Notes: a model not told the origin generated them from the sequence alone. Shown: positions 33,325 through 42,780, numbered from the stretch's first letter. The stretch is 64,000 nt of DNA from CAKRJP01 sp963597615 (GCA_963597615.1 CAVBQS010000019.1:1-64000), one strand, 5' to 3'. Numbers and translations: made by a program.

Positions 33325-35229
33325 ATGAAGATCACATTAAAAGATGGTTCATCAAAAGAATATGCAGAAGCTATGTCAGTAATTGACATTGCAAAAGATA
33401 TCAGTGAAGGTCTTGCAAGAGTAGCCACTGCAGGAGAGGTTGACGGGGAAGTGGTTGACCTTCGTACAATAGTAGATAAGGACTGCGAGCTAAGTATCCT
33501 TACATTTAACGATGAGAAGGGACAGGGAGCTTTCCGTCATACCGCATCTCATATCATGGCCCAGGCCATTAAGAGATTGTATCCAGAGACAAAGCTTGCC
33601 ATTGGACCTTCCATTGCCGATGGATTTTATTATGATGTAGATAGAGAGACTCCATTTGTTGCAGATGATCTTGAGAAGATCGAAGCAGAGATGAAGAAGA
33701 TTGTAAAAGAGAATTTAGAGATTAAGCAGTATACCATGCCTAGGGAGGAGGCTCTTGCTTTCTTTAAGGAGAAGGAGGAGCCTTACAAGGTAGAGTTAAT
33801 TGAAGACCTTCCCGAGGGAGAGACCATTAGCTTCTATTCTCAGGGAGAATTTACCGATCTTTGTGCAGGTCCTCATCTAATGACAACAAAGCCGGTAAAA
33901 GCATTCAAGCTTACTAGCCTTGCCGGTGCTTACTGGAGAGGCAGTGAGAAGAACAAGATGCTTCAGAGAATCTACGGAACAGCATTCCCTAAGAAGGCAG
34001 ACTTAGATGAGTACCTTACCATGCTTGAGGAAGCAAAGAAACGTGATCACAGAAAATTAGGAAAAGAGTTGGGCCTCTTTATGATGCGTGAGGAGGGACC
34101 GGGATTCCCATTCTTCCTTCCAAACGGAATGATTCTTAAGAATACCCTTTTGGATTACTGGAGAGAGATCCACAGAAAAGCCGGTTATGTGGAGATTTCT
34201 TCCCCAATTATGTTAAGTCGCCATTTGTGGGAGACTTCCGGACACTGGGATCACTACAAAGAAAATATGTACACTACAGTGATTGACGATACAGATTTCG
34301 CTATTAAGCCAATGAACTGCCCAGGTGGAATTTTAGTTTATGAGTCAGAGCCACGTTCTTACCGTGATCTTCCAATTCGTATGGGTGAACTTGGATTGGT
34401 TCACCGTCATGAGAAGTCCGGACAGCTTCACGGACTCATGCGTGTACGTTGCTTTACTCAGGATGATGCCCATATTTTCATGACACCAGACCAGGTAAAG
34501 GATGAAATCAAGGGAGTTGTACAGCTTATTGATCAGGTTTATGATCTTTTTGGATTTAAATATCATGTAGAGCTTTCTACCCGTCCGGAGGACAGCATGG
34601 GAAGCGATGAAGATTGGGAAATGGCTACCGATGCATTAAGAAGCGCCTTAGAGGATATTGGACTTCCTTATGTGGTAAATGAAGGAGACGGTGCCTTCTA
34701 CGGACCAAAGATCGACTTCCACTTGGAAGATTCCATTGGAAGAACCTGGCAGTGTGGAACTATTCAGTTAGACTTCCAGCTTCCACTTCGATTTAACCTA
34801 GAGTACACAGGGGCAGACGGAGAAAAGCATAGACCGATTATGATTCACCGTGTAGCCTTTGGATCTATTGAAAGATTTATCGGAATCTTAATTGAGCACT
34901 TTGCAGGAGCATTCCCAACATGGTTGGCTCCGGTACAGGTAAAGGTATTGCCACTTTCTGATAAATTTATGGGATATGGTGAGAAAGTGCTGGCAGCTCT
35001 TAATGAAGCTGGCATCCGTGCAGAGATTGATACCCGTGCAGAGAAGATCGGATATAAGATTCGTGAAGCTCAGATGAAGAAAGTTCCTTACATGTTAGTA
35101 GTAGGTGGTAAGGAAGAGGAAGAAGGCAAGGTATCTGTACGAAGCAGAAAAGAAGGAGATGAAGGCCAGTGCACACTGGATGAATTCATTGCCAAGATTA
35201 AAGAAGAAATTGATACAAAAGCAAAATAG
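33325..35229 (+). CDS. thrS: Threonine--tRNA ligase
   Basis: The 634-residue enzyme charges tRNA-Thr. It contains an N-terminal TGS domain (residues 1-60), the editing domain with HTASHIMAQ near 72-80 and the conserved LCAGPHL near 182, the class II catalytic core with MNCPGGILVY near 331, VRCFTQDDAHIF near 373 and the ATP motif MIHRVAFGSIERF near 507, and an anticodon-binding C-terminal domain. Length is standard. Expression is controlled by the T-box leader directly upstream. RBS AAAAGGAGAG precedes the ATG. Confidence 0.97.
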   Translation: MKITLKDGSSKEYAEAMSVIDIAKDISEGLARVATAGEVDGEVVDLRTIVDKDCELSILTFNDEKGQGAFRHTASHIMAQAIKRLYPETKLAIGPSIADGFYYDVDRETPFVADDLEKIEAEMKKIVKENLEIKQYTMPREEALAFFKEKEEPYKVELIEDLPEGETISFYSQGEFTDLCAGPHLMTTKPVKAFKLTSLAGAYWRGSEKNKMLQRIYGTAFPKKADLDEYLTMLEEAKKRDHRKLGKELGLFMMREEGPGFPFFLPNGMILKNTLLDYWREIHRKAGYVEISSPIMLSRHLWETSGHWDHYKENMYTTVIDDTDFAIKPMNCPGGILVYESEPRSYRDLPIRMGELGLVHRHEKSGQLHGLMRVRCFTQDDAHIFMTPDQVKDEIKGVVQLIDQVYDLFGFKYHVELSTRPEDSMGSDEDWEMATDALRSALEDIGLPYVVNEGDGAFYGPKIDFHLEDSIGRTWQCGTIQLDFQLPLRFNLEYTGADGEKHRPIMIHRVAFGSIERFIGILIEHFAGAFPTWLAPVQVKVLPLSDKFMGYGEKVLAALNEAGIRAEIDTRAEKIGYKIREAQMKKVPYMLVVGGKEEEEGKVSVRSRKEGDEGQCTLDEFIAKIKEEIDTKAK

Positions 35230-35248
35230 AATTTATTAAAGAAAGATA

Positions 35249-36622
35249 GTGAATAAAGTGACCTATAAAGAAGCAAGGGTATATTTGGAGGAAATGTCCA
35301 AATACGGAAGTGTACTTGGCTTGGATGGGATTCGAGGTTTGCTTAGTGAACTGGGGAACCCTCAGGATGATTTGAAGTTCGTCCACATTGCAGGAACGAA
35401 TGGAAAAGGATCTGTGCTTGCATACACTTCCACGATTATAAGTAAAGCAGGATACAGGACTGGGCGATACGTTTCACCAAGTGTCATGGGATATCTGGAG
35501 AAAATTCAGGTAGATGGCCGATGGATCTCGGAAGAGGATTTAGCAGAAATCACTACAGAGGTTAAAAAAGCGATTGCCAGCCTTAAGGAGTCGGGGGCCT
35601 TACTCCCGACCCTCTTTGAGGTAGAGACGGCCATCGCTTTTTTGTATTTTAAGAAAATGAATTGTGATCTAGTGGTGTTAGAGACAGGGCTTGGGGGAGC
35701 TTTGGATGCTACAAATATTATAAAAAACACTCTGTGTGCCGTATTTACCAATATCAGTTTGGATCATTTGGGAGTGATTGGAGATAGCCTGGAGGAAATT
35801 GCAAGGACAAAGGCAGGGATTATTAAGCCGGGATGCCAGCTGGTATCTGCCAGTCAGAAGGAGGAAGTAGCCAGGGTACTTAGACAGGAATACATGAAAA
35901 TCTCTGGAACATGGGATTGGAATCTGACTCAGAAAGTTTGCCTTGAAAAGGGATACCGGGAGGCTATGGAGGACCAGCTACAGGTTCTTAGGGAAGATTA
36001 TAAGTCTATGACCCTTAATTATAAGACTTTTAAAAATCTGACCAGCTCCCTTACAGGTTTCCATCAAAGAAGGAATCTTGCCACAGCCTTGGAAGTGATA
36101 TTAGCTCTTCGTGAAAGAGGCTATGAGATTTCAGATGAGGCAGTCTCTCAAGGAGTAGCCCAGACAAGGTGGCCTGGAAGGTATACCTGCCTAAGGGAAG
36201 ATCCTGTTTTTATTATAGACGGGGCCCACAATGAGGAGGCAGCCTACAGATTAAAGGAATCTTTGCAGCATGATTTTCCGGGCAAGAAATTAATTTTGAT
36301 TCTGGGAGTTTTTAAAGACAAAGATTATGAAACAATTTCGCGGACTTTAGGGCCTCTGGCAAGCCAGGTATATACGGTGGACCTGCCTAATAAGGAGCGA
36401 AGCTTATCGGCAAAAGCCTTGGCAGAATCGGTGGAAAAATATTCTAGTCAGGTGAAGGCGGAGCCTTCTATTGGGGAGGCAGTGGCAGATGCTATGGAGG
36501 CGGCCAAAAGTAAAGAATCTTCGGTGATTGTGGCCTGTGGTTCTCTGTCCTACTTAGGAATTGTCAAAGAGATAGTAGAAAATACGGAAAGAATAGATTC
36601 AAGGAGGATACCCCATGTTTGA
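35249..36622 (+). CDS. folC: Folylpolyglutamate synthase / dihydrofolate synthase
   Basis: Mur-ligase-type enzyme that adds glutamate to dihydropteroate and folates. Visible motifs are HIAGTNGKGSVLAYT (P-loop, about 46-60), YVSPSVMGYLEKIQ, the LVVLETGLGGALDATN block near 140 and SLDHLGVIGDSLEEIA with the metal-binding His, plus the C-terminal IDGAHNEEA. It starts with GTG 20 nt after thrS and heads the folate operon; its stop overlaps folE by 8 nt. A second FolC is encoded at 61286-62620, so one may be specialised for dihydrofolate synthase and the other for chain elongation; this gene's operon position favours the first. Confidence 0.92.
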   Translation: MNKVTYKEARVYLEEMSKYGSVLGLDGIRGLLSELGNPQDDLKFVHIAGTNGKGSVLAYTSTIISKAGYRTGRYVSPSVMGYLEKIQVDGRWISEEDLAEITTEVKKAIASLKESGALLPTLFEVETAIAFLYFKKMNCDLVVLETGLGGALDATNIIKNTLCAVFTNISLDHLGVIGDSLEEIARTKAGIIKPGCQLVSASQKEEVARVLRQEYMKISGTWDWNLTQKVCLEKGYREAMEDQLQVLREDYKSMTLNYKTFKNLTSSLTGFHQRRNLATALEVILALRERGYEISDEAVSQGVAQTRWPGRYTCLREDPVFIIDGAHNEEAAYRLKESLQHDFPGKKLILILGVFKDKDYETISRTLGPLASQVYTVDLPNKERSLSAKALAESVEKYSSQVKAEPSIGEAVADAMEAAKSKESSVIVACGSLSYLGIVKEIVENTERIDSRRIPHV

Positions 36623-37172
36623 TCATGAGAAGATAGAGGCTGCTGTGCGTCTGCTTTTAGAAGGTATTGGCGAAGATGTAAACAGAGAAGGCCTAATAGA
36701 AACCCCGGACCGAATTGCCAGAATGTACGAAGAAATCTGCGGTGGGATGAAGGAGGATGCAGACATTCATTTATCTAAAACCTTTACCGTAAATAGTTCT
36801 GAGATGGTATTGGAAAAAGATATTACTTTTTATTCCATGTGCGAGCATCACCTAATGCCGTTTTATGGAAAGGCTCACATTGCCTATATTCCAGACGGGA
36901 AGGTAGTGGGACTTAGTAAGCTTGCCCGAACCGTGGAAGTATTTGCCAGAAGATTGCAGCTTCAGGAACAACTTACAGGACAGATTGCAGACGCTCTTAT
37001 GGAGCATATGGAGCCTAAGGGAGCCATGGTAATGATTGAGGCGGAGCATATGTGTATGACTATGCGGGGAATTAAAAAGCCTGGCAGTCAGACAGTAACA
37101 GTGGCAAGAAGAGGTGCATTTGCAGAAGATCCTCTCCTAGAAGAGCGTTTTTTCCGCATGTTGGGGAAGTAA
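36615..37172 (+). CDS. folE: GTP cyclohydrolase I
   Basis: The 185-residue enzyme makes dihydroneopterin triphosphate from GTP, the first step of folate synthesis. Key features are ETPDRIARMYEE near 31, the zinc ligands in SMCEHHLMPF near 73-82 and MCMTMRG near 143, GLSKLARTVEVFARRLQLQE near 97-116, and RRGAF at the end. All active-site motifs are present and length is normal for the type IA enzyme. It overlaps folC by 8 nt and lies 6 nt before the HD-domain gene. Confidence 0.96.
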   Translation: MFDHEKIEAAVRLLLEGIGEDVNREGLIETPDRIARMYEEICGGMKEDADIHLSKTFTVNSSEMVLEKDITFYSMCEHHLMPFYGKAHIAYIPDGKVVGLSKLARTVEVFARRLQLQEQLTGQIADALMEHMEPKGAMVMIEAEHMCMTMRGIKKPGSQTVTVARRGAFAEDPLLEERFFRMLGK

Positions 37173-37178
37173 TATCTT

Positions 37179-37691
37179 ATGGCTGAGATAAATTTAATTG
37201 AGGAAATGCCAAGACTAAGGGAGGCAGTTAATCACCCCCTTTACCAGCAGCACTACCGTAAGATTCAGGAACTAGAAAGAGAGCGAGAATACTGTCATCA
37301 TGACATAGAACATTTCTTGGATGTGGCAAGGATTGCCTATATTCGGAACCTGGAACTTCATTTGGAATATGACAAGGAACTGATTTATCTGGTGGCCCTT
37401 CTCCACGATATTGGAAAGGACAGACAATATTTGGACCAGGTTCCCCATGAGATTTCCAGTGCAGAAATCGCTGAGGCAATTCTTGGAGATCTTTCTATTG
37501 GCTCTTCGGCAGAGGAAATAAACTGGATCCTTCAGAGCATTAGGGGACACCGCAGAGAAAAGGAGGCCATGACAGAGGCCCAAAAACTTTTTTATTGGAG
37601 TGATAAGCGTTCTAGGAAATGCTTTGCCTGTCCGGTAAAGGATAGCTGCAATTGGAAATTAGAAGAAAAAAATATGGAGATAATCATATGA
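37179..37691 (+). CDS. HD-domain phosphohydrolase inside the folate operon
   Basis: The 170-residue protein has an HD-type metal site: HHDIEHFLDVAR near residues 41-52 and LVALLHDIGKD near 70-80, with a third His in IRGHRRE near 120. The C terminus carries CFACPVKDSC, two CxxC-like cysteines that may bind zinc. HD proteins hydrolyse phosphate esters. The operon encodes GTP cyclohydrolase, dihydropteroate synthase, aldolase and pyrophosphokinase, but no Nudix or phosphatase for dihydroneopterin triphosphate, so this protein is a candidate for that missing step (inference). Its stop overlaps the folP start (ATGA). Confidence 0.82.
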   Translation: MAEINLIEEMPRLREAVNHPLYQQHYRKIQELEREREYCHHDIEHFLDVARIAYIRNLELHLEYDKELIYLVALLHDIGKDRQYLDQVPHEISSAEIAEAILGDLSIGSSAEEINWILQSIRGHRREKEAMTEAQKLFYWSDKRSRKCFACPVKDSCNWKLEEKNMEIII

Positions 37692-38515
37692 TCATAGGAA
37701 ATAAAAACTTTGATACCCATAATCAAACATATGTTATGGGAATTTTAAATGTAACACCGGACTCCTTTTCTGATGGAGGAAAATTCGATGGGCTGGAGAA
37801 AGCCCTGGCCCATGCAGACCAGATGGTAAAGGAAGGGGTTGACATTATTGATGTGGGAGGAGAGTCTACCAGACCCGGACATACCCAGATTAGTGATGAA
37901 GAAGAAATTCAGAGAGTGGTGCCTGTAATTAAGGCTCTAAAAGAAAAATATGACCTGCCGGTATCTATTGATACTTATAAAAGCGCTGTGGCAAAAGCTG
38001 CCATAGAGGCAGGTGCAGACCTGGTAAATGATATCTGGGGTTTTAAATATGACCCTAAGATGGCTTCATTGGTGGCTAAGACTGGGGTAGCTTGCTGTCT
38101 TATGCATAACAGGGAGCAGGCAGACTATCAAGATTTTTTAGAGGATTTCATGGAAGATATGAGAGAGTCTGTAAAGATTGCCAAGGAAGCCGGGGTAGCA
38201 GATGACAAGATAATCTTAGATCCCGGTGTTGGATTTGCAAAAACCTATGAAATGAATCTTGAGATCGTAAATCGCATGGAGATTATGGGGGGACTGGGCT
38301 ATCCAGTGCTTCTTGGAACCTCCAGAAAGTCTGTGATTGGTCTGACTTTGGATCTTCCGGTTACAGAAAGAGAAGAGGGCACCTTAGTTACCACAGTTTT
38401 TGGAGTGGAAAAGGGAGCGGCCTTCGTCCGGGTTCATGATGTAGAGAAAAATAAAAGGGCCATTAAAATGACAAAGGCTATTTTGGAGGTTGAAAAGAAA
38501 GTTGGATCAAATTAA
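37688..38515 (+). CDS. folP: Dihydropteroate synthase
   Basis: The 275-residue TIM-barrel enzyme condenses the pterin pyrophosphate with p-aminobenzoate and is the sulfonamide target. Motifs are MGILNVTPDSFSDGGKF near 17-33, DIIDVGGESTRPG near 56-68, SIDTYKSAVAKAAIEAGADLVNDIWG near 93 (given in part), LDPGVGFAKTYE near 177 and LLGTSRKSVIG near 209. The start is the ATG overlapping the HD stop codon (ATGA), with GGAGA just upstream; an earlier in-frame ATG at 37652 lies inside the HD gene and has no site. Confidence 0.95.
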   Translation: MIIGNKNFDTHNQTYVMGILNVTPDSFSDGGKFDGLEKALAHADQMVKEGVDIIDVGGESTRPGHTQISDEEEIQRVVPVIKALKEKYDLPVSIDTYKSAVAKAAIEAGADLVNDIWGFKYDPKMASLVAKTGVACCLMHNREQADYQDFLEDFMEDMRESVKIAKEAGVADDKIILDPGVGFAKTYEMNLEIVNRMEIMGGLGYPVLLGTSRKSVIGLTLDLPVTEREEGTLVTTVFGVEKGAAFVRVHDVEKNKRAIKMTKAILEVEKKVGSN

Positions 38516-39314
38516 AATCGAGGATTTGGAAATATTTGCAAATCACGGAGTGTATCCGGAGGAAAATAGCCTGGGGCAAAAATTTGTAATCTCAGCAGTG
38601 TTACATACAGATACCAGAAGGGCAGGGAGTACAGATGATTTAGACGCCTCCATCAATTATGGGGAGGTCAGTGCCTTTATTACATCCTATGTAAAGAACC
38701 ATACCTTTAAGCTAATTGAGCGGGTGGCAGAAGGACTGGCAGAAGAGTTGCTTCTTCGCTATCTGAGCTTAGAAAAAATCGAACTGGAAGTAAAGAAACC
38801 CTGGGCGCCTGTAGGCCTACCTCTTCGCAGCGTAAGCGTGGCTATAGAAAGAAGCTGGCATACAGCTTACATTGCCTTGGGATCCAATATAGGAGATAGC
38901 AAGCAGATTTTAAAGGATGCCATTGCATCTTTAGACCGATTGCCTAAGACCAAAGTGGAGAAGGTGTCTACCATAATTTCTACGGCTCCCTATGGAGTAG
39001 TGGACCAGCCGGATTTCTTAAATGGATGTTTAAAGCTTCGGACCCTTATGGATCCAAGGGAGCTTCTGGCCCAACTAAATCGTATTGAAAAAGAGGCAGG
39101 GAGGGAGCGGATCATTCACTGGGGCCCAAGAACTCTGGACCTTGATATTATTTTTTATGATGATTTGGTTTGCCAAGAGGAAGACCTTTGCATTCCCCAT
39201 GTGGAGATGCACAAAAGAGATTTTGTCTTAAGACCCTTAGAAGAAATTGCTCCCTACAAAAGACATCCAGTCTACGGGAAAACGGTAAGGGAAATGCTAG
39301 AAGACTTAGCATAA
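38502..39314 (+). CDS. folBK: Bifunctional dihydroneopterin aldolase / HPPK (FolB-FolK fusion)
   Basis: Residues 1-118 are FolB: DLEIFANHGVYPEE near 8-21, DDLDASINYGEV near 45 and LELEVKKPWAP-like IELEVKKPWAPVG near 90. Residues 120-270 are FolK (HPPK): AYIALGSNIGDSKQIL near 120, VDQPDFLNGCLKL near 163, GPRTLDLDIIFYDD near 203 and IPHVEMHKRDFVLRPL near 227. One protein thus performs the two consecutive steps before folP. The fusion is known in clostridia. TTG at 38502 is 11 nt after GGAGGT; another TTG at 38490 touches that site. It ends at a strong terminator closing the operon. Confidence 0.93.
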   Translation: MDQIKIEDLEIFANHGVYPEENSLGQKFVISAVLHTDTRRAGSTDDLDASINYGEVSAFITSYVKNHTFKLIERVAEGLAEELLLRYLSLEKIELEVKKPWAPVGLPLRSVSVAIERSWHTAYIALGSNIGDSKQILKDAIASLDRLPKTKVEKVSTIISTAPYGVVDQPDFLNGCLKLRTLMDPRELLAQLNRIEKEAGRERIIHWGPRTLDLDIIFYDDLVCQEEDLCIPHVEMHKRDFVLRPLEEIAPYKRHPVYGKTVREMLEDLA

Positions 39315-39317
39315 ATA

Positions 39318-39353
39318 AAAATCAGCAATCGGGAAAAGATTGCTGATTTTTTT
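39318..39353 (+). terminator. Rho-independent terminator closing the folate operon
   Basis: AAAATCAGCAATC (39318-39330) and GATTGCTGATTTT (39338-39350) form a perfect 13-bp stem with a T-run; it can also act on the convergent LysR gene. Confidence 0.93.
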
Positions 39354-39369
39354 GTTATAGAAATATTTG

Positions 39370-40242
39370 TTAGATTTTGTAGCGCTTAGTAAAAGAGACA
39401 AAGCTTTCAACGCTGTTGTTTAGATATTTGTCTTTGGACCATACAAAACCGATTTCCTGTTGAATGGTAGGTACCACTGGGATGCCAACAAGATCCGGCA
39501 GGTTCTTTAGGAGAGAGGAGTATAAAAAAGCTCCTCCTAATTTTTCTTTCACAAATTGATGAATGGTAAATAGCTGGCTGGCGTGCATAATCACTTTAGG
39601 GGTAATGCCACTGGCCTTGAAATAATTCATCAAAGTGGTGTTCTGTACAGAGTCTGTATTGTAAAGAATTACAGGCTCGTTTTCTAATTGTTTGGCAGTT
39701 AATTCCTGTTCTTTTGCCAGAGGATGGTCTAGTGCTGTTACAAAGACAATCTGGTCTGTTAAAAGCTTGTAGGAATTTAACTTATCAATATTATAAAAAT
39801 CCATGTTTACCATGGCGACGTCTAAGGACCCGTCCTGCACCAGGGAGGCGGCTTTTAAAGAGGCATATTCATAAAGCTCCACTGGAATATCCGGATATTT
39901 TTCCTGAAAGACTAAAAGAAGGTCCGGGAAAAAGAGGGTGCTAAGAAGAGGGGGAATCCCAATTTTTAAAGGAGCAATCTTTTTGGCAAGATCTCCCATC
40001 TCCGAAGAAGTCTGATGAACCATCTCCAAAAGATTGGTAGCCTTTTGATAAAAGATCTCTCCTTCCTTTGTAAGGGTAATGTTACTTTTAGATCGAATCA
40101 GAAGATTCACAGAAAATTCCCGTTCCAATTCCTTAATGGCACTGGAGATGGCAGGCTGAGTCACATAGAGTTGGTTGGCAGCCTGGGTGATACTGTGGCA
40201 TCTTGCAACGGCGCAAAAGTATTCTAATTGAGTAATTTTCAT
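39370..40242 (-). CDS. LysR family transcriptional regulator of the tartrate-type operon
   Basis: The 290-residue protein has the LysR helix-turn-helix (LEYFCAVARCHSITQAANQL, VTQPAISSAIKELEREF, LTKEGEIFYQKA) and an effector domain from about residue 90 (LKIGIPPLLSTLFFPDLL). It is divergent from an SLC13 permease and ttdA-ttdB genes, so it very likely activates them in response to a dicarboxylate, as TtdR does in E. coli. The minus-strand ATG has AGGAGGT upstream. A candidate binding site lies in the intergenic region at 40398-40414. Confidence 0.9.
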   Translation of the reverse strand: MKITQLEYFCAVARCHSITQAANQLYVTQPAISSAIKELEREFSVNLLIRSKSNITLTKEGEIFYQKATNLLEMVHQTSSEMGDLAKKIAPLKIGIPPLLSTLFFPDLLLVFQEKYPDIPVELYEYASLKAASLVQDGSLDVAMVNMDFYNIDKLNSYKLLTDQIVFVTALDHPLAKEQELTAKQLENEPVILYNTDSVQNTTLMNYFKASGITPKVIMHASQLFTIHQFVKEKLGGAFLYSSLLKNLPDLVGIPVVPTIQQEIGFVWSKDKYLNNSVESFVSFTKRYKI

Positions 40243-40397
40243 GGGAAAACCTCCTAAAAAATGGATTTTGTAGCCTGTTTCTTGCGGGACAAGTAAAAAA
40301 CAAGGCAGTACATGTCTGGCATAATCACTATAAAAAACCTTTAATTTTGAATTATTATAGCATATTTGTTGTAAGGTTTGCTAAAAAAAACAAATTT

Positions 40398-40463
40398 CAT
40401 AAATTTTACTTATGTATCTATCATTTTCATTAAATGTACAGTGATAAATACACAGGCTATAAT
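40398..40463 (+). promoter_or_regulatory. LysR-type operator and promoter of the permease-ttdAB operon
   Basis: A perfect inverted repeat CATAA-N7-TTATG at 40398-40414 contains ATAA-N7-TTAT, the box known for the LysR regulator CcpC. A second small palindrome CATTT-N5-AAATG lies at 40422-40436. A promoter fits just after: TGTACA (40435-40440), 17 bases, TATAAT (40458-40463). The rest of the 297-nt gap shows only AT-rich sequence and the minus-strand LysR ribosome binding site. Confidence 0.55.
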
Positions 40464-40539
40464 AAAGACAACATAAAGATCATGCATCGGCCGAGAGATC
40501 ACATGTAATAATGAAAGTAAATTTACAGGGGGAATTATT

Positions 40540-41805
40540 ATGAGTGCATCAACCATTACACTTTTATTTCTTCTCTTTGCGGTAGTAATGTTCGTATTTG
40601 AAAAAATACCGCTTGGAGTAACATCAATGATTGTCTGTATAGGCCTGGTGGTTACCGGTGTTTTAGATGTTGAGACAGCCTTTAAAGGATTCATTGACAG
40701 CAACGTTATCTTGTTTGTGGCAATGTTCATTGTAGGAGAGGCCTTGTTCGAAACTGGAATGGCAAATAAGATTGGTGGAATTATCACAAAATTTGCCAAA
40801 ACCGAGAGAATGCTGATTATCGCTATTATGGTAATTGTAGGTCTTATGAGTGGTGTCTTATCTAACACAGGTACTGCTGCAATTTTGATACCGGTAGTTA
40901 TCGGAATCGCTGCTAAGTCAGGATATAAGCGTTCCAGACTTTTAATGCCTTTGGTATTTGCAGCTGCTATGGGAGGAAACCTTTCCCTGATCGGCGCTCC
41001 CGGAAACCTGATTGCTCAGAGTGCTCTTCAGGAAATGGGCTTAAAATTTGGTTTCTTTGAGTATGCCATTGTAGGATTGCCAATCCTTGTAGTAGGAATT
41101 ATCTTCTATGCTACCATCGGATACAAGCTTCTTCCATCTCACGATGTGACAGATGATGATAGCTTTGATCTTAATCAGAATTTTGATGATGTTCCGGCTT
41201 GGAAACAGTGGTTGTCTCTCATTATTTTAGTACTGACACTTTTGGCTATGATTTTTGAGGACAAGATTGGTATTAAGCTTTGCATTTCTGGATGCGTGGG
41301 AGCTTTGGCTTTGATTCTCACAGGAGTTATTTCCGAGAAAGACGCATTAAAATCCATTGATTTAAAAACAATCTTCCTTTTTGGTGGAACACTTTCCTTG
41401 GCATCCGCTCTTCAAAATACAGGAGCAGGAGAGGAAATTGCTGAAAAAGTAATCGGAGCATTAGGGGAAAATCCATCTCCTTACGTCCTTACCCTGGCAG
41501 TCTTCCTACTGTGTGCAGTGTTAACAAACTTTATGTCCAATACAGCAACTACAGCCCTTATGGTTCCAATTTGTCTGTCCATTGCCCAGGGAATGGGAGC
41601 AGATCCAAGAGCCGTACTTATGGCCTGCGTCATCGGTGGTTCTTGTGCCTATGCAACCCCAATTGGTATGCCGGCAAACACCATGGTTGTTGGAGCGGGA
41701 GGATATAGCTTCCTTGACTATACAAAGTCAGGACTTCCTTTGATTATTATTGCAACTGTAGTAAGTATGATTATACTTCCAATAGCTTTCCCATTCTTCC
41801 CATAA
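40540..41805 (+). CDS. SLC13/DASS family anion (dicarboxylate) permease
   Basis: The 421-residue membrane protein has about 11 hydrophobic helices and two matching half-repeats, each with a substrate-clamp motif: LSNTGTAAILIPVVIG near residues 107-122 with GGNLSLIGAPGN near 146, and MSNTATTALMVPICLS near 330-345 with YATPIGMPAN near 370. These Ser-Asn-Thr motifs bind carboxylate in DASS/CitT-type transporters. Its position before ttdA-ttdB and divergent from LysR suggests uptake of tartrate or a related C4-dicarboxylate, possibly in exchange for succinate. AGGGGGAA precedes the ATG. Confidence 0.85.
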   Translation: MSASTITLLFLLFAVVMFVFEKIPLGVTSMIVCIGLVVTGVLDVETAFKGFIDSNVILFVAMFIVGEALFETGMANKIGGIITKFAKTERMLIIAIMVIVGLMSGVLSNTGTAAILIPVVIGIAAKSGYKRSRLLMPLVFAAAMGGNLSLIGAPGNLIAQSALQEMGLKFGFFEYAIVGLPILVVGIIFYATIGYKLLPSHDVTDDDSFDLNQNFDDVPAWKQWLSLIILVLTLLAMIFEDKIGIKLCISGCVGALALILTGVISEKDALKSIDLKTIFLFGGTLSLASALQNTGAGEEIAEKVIGALGENPSPYVLTLAVFLLCAVLTNFMSNTATTALMVPICLSIAQGMGADPRAVLMACVIGGSCAYATPIGMPANTMVVGAGGYSFLDYTKSGLPLIIIATVVSMIILPIAFPFFP

Positions 41806-41877
41806 AGAGAGTGTGGATTAACTATACATTTTATTAATTACTAAGACTAAGATGAAAAATTAGGAGGCGTTAGAAAA

Positions 41878-42780
41878 ATGGCTAACAAAGAACAGCAAGT
41901 AGAACAGCTTACCAATTATATGGCGAATTTTGTGTCCTACATTGGAAAAGTATTACCAGACGATATTCGTGAGAAAATTGATGAGTTAGGAGCAAAAGAA
42001 GATAGTCCTTTATCAAAGGTTATCTATGAAACCATGAAGAGAAATCAGGTTTTGGCAAAGGAGTTAAACAGACCAAGCTGCCAGGATACCGGTGTTCTTC
42101 AGTTCTGGGTAAAATGTGGAACCAACTTCCCATTGATCGGAGAATTAGAGCCACTTTTAAAGGAAGCAGTTGTAAAGGCAACTTTTGAGGCTCCTCTTCG
42201 TCACAACAGTGTAGAGACTTTCGACGAGTACAACACAGGAAAGAATGTTGGTAAAGGAACTCCTACTGTATTTTGGGATATTATTCCAGACAGCGATGAG
42301 TGCGAGATCTACGCATACATGGCAGGTGGCGGATGTACCCTTCCAGGAAAGGCAATGGTATTAATGCCGGGAGAAGGATACGAAGGCGTTACAAAATTTG
42401 TATTAGACGTAATGACATCATACGGTATCAATGCATGTCCACCGCTTTTAGTAGGTGTAGGTGTGGCAACTTCCGTTGAGACAGCAGCCCTTCTTTCTAA
42501 GAAAGCACTTATGAGACCACTTGGAAGCCACAATGAAAATGAGCGTGCCGCTTCTATGGAAAAATTATTAGAAGACGGAATTAACTCTATTGGCCTTGGA
42601 CCTCAGGGAATGGGCGGAAAATACTCTGTTATGGGAGTTCATATTGAAAATACTGCAAGACATCCATCCGCAATTGGTGTGGCTGTAAATGTGGGATGCT
42701 GGTCTCACAGACGTGGTCATATTGTATTTGATAAGGATCTTAACTACACAATTACAACACATTCGGGGGTAACATTATAA
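41878..42780 (+). CDS. ttdA: L(+)-tartrate dehydratase / class I fumarase alpha subunit
   Basis: The 300-residue subunit carries the Fe-S cluster cysteines seen in CQDTG near 65, AGGGCTLPG near 141 and INACPP near 186. Segments APLRHNSVE, FDEYNTGKNVGKGTP, GPQGMGGKYSVMGVHIE and ARHPSAIGVAVN follow the E. coli TtdA pattern rather than the shorter fumarase alpha of other clostridia. The enzyme would dehydrate L-tartrate to oxaloacetate; fumarase activity is possible in this family and cannot be excluded. Strong site AGGAGG precedes the ATG. The stop overlaps the ttdB start by one base (TAATG). Confidence 0.85.
   Translation: MANKEQQVEQLTNYMANFVSYIGKVLPDDIREKIDELGAKEDSPLSKVIYETMKRNQVLAKELNRPSCQDTGVLQFWVKCGTNFPLIGELEPLLKEAVVKATFEAPLRHNSVETFDEYNTGKNVGKGTPTVFWDIIPDSDECEIYAYMAGGGCTLPGKAMVLMPGEGYEGVTKFVLDVMTSYGINACPPLLVGVGVATSVETAALLSKKALMRPLGSHNENERAASMEKLLEDGINSIGLGPQGMGGKYSVMGVHIENTARHPSAIGVAVNVGCWSHRRGHIVFDKDLNYTITTHSGVTL

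Noticed and set aside
40410..40868. 152-codon minus-strand frame opposite the SLC13 permease start
   Set aside because: It is a shadow of a membrane protein (Ile/Thr-rich text) and covers the promoter of the plus-strand operon.
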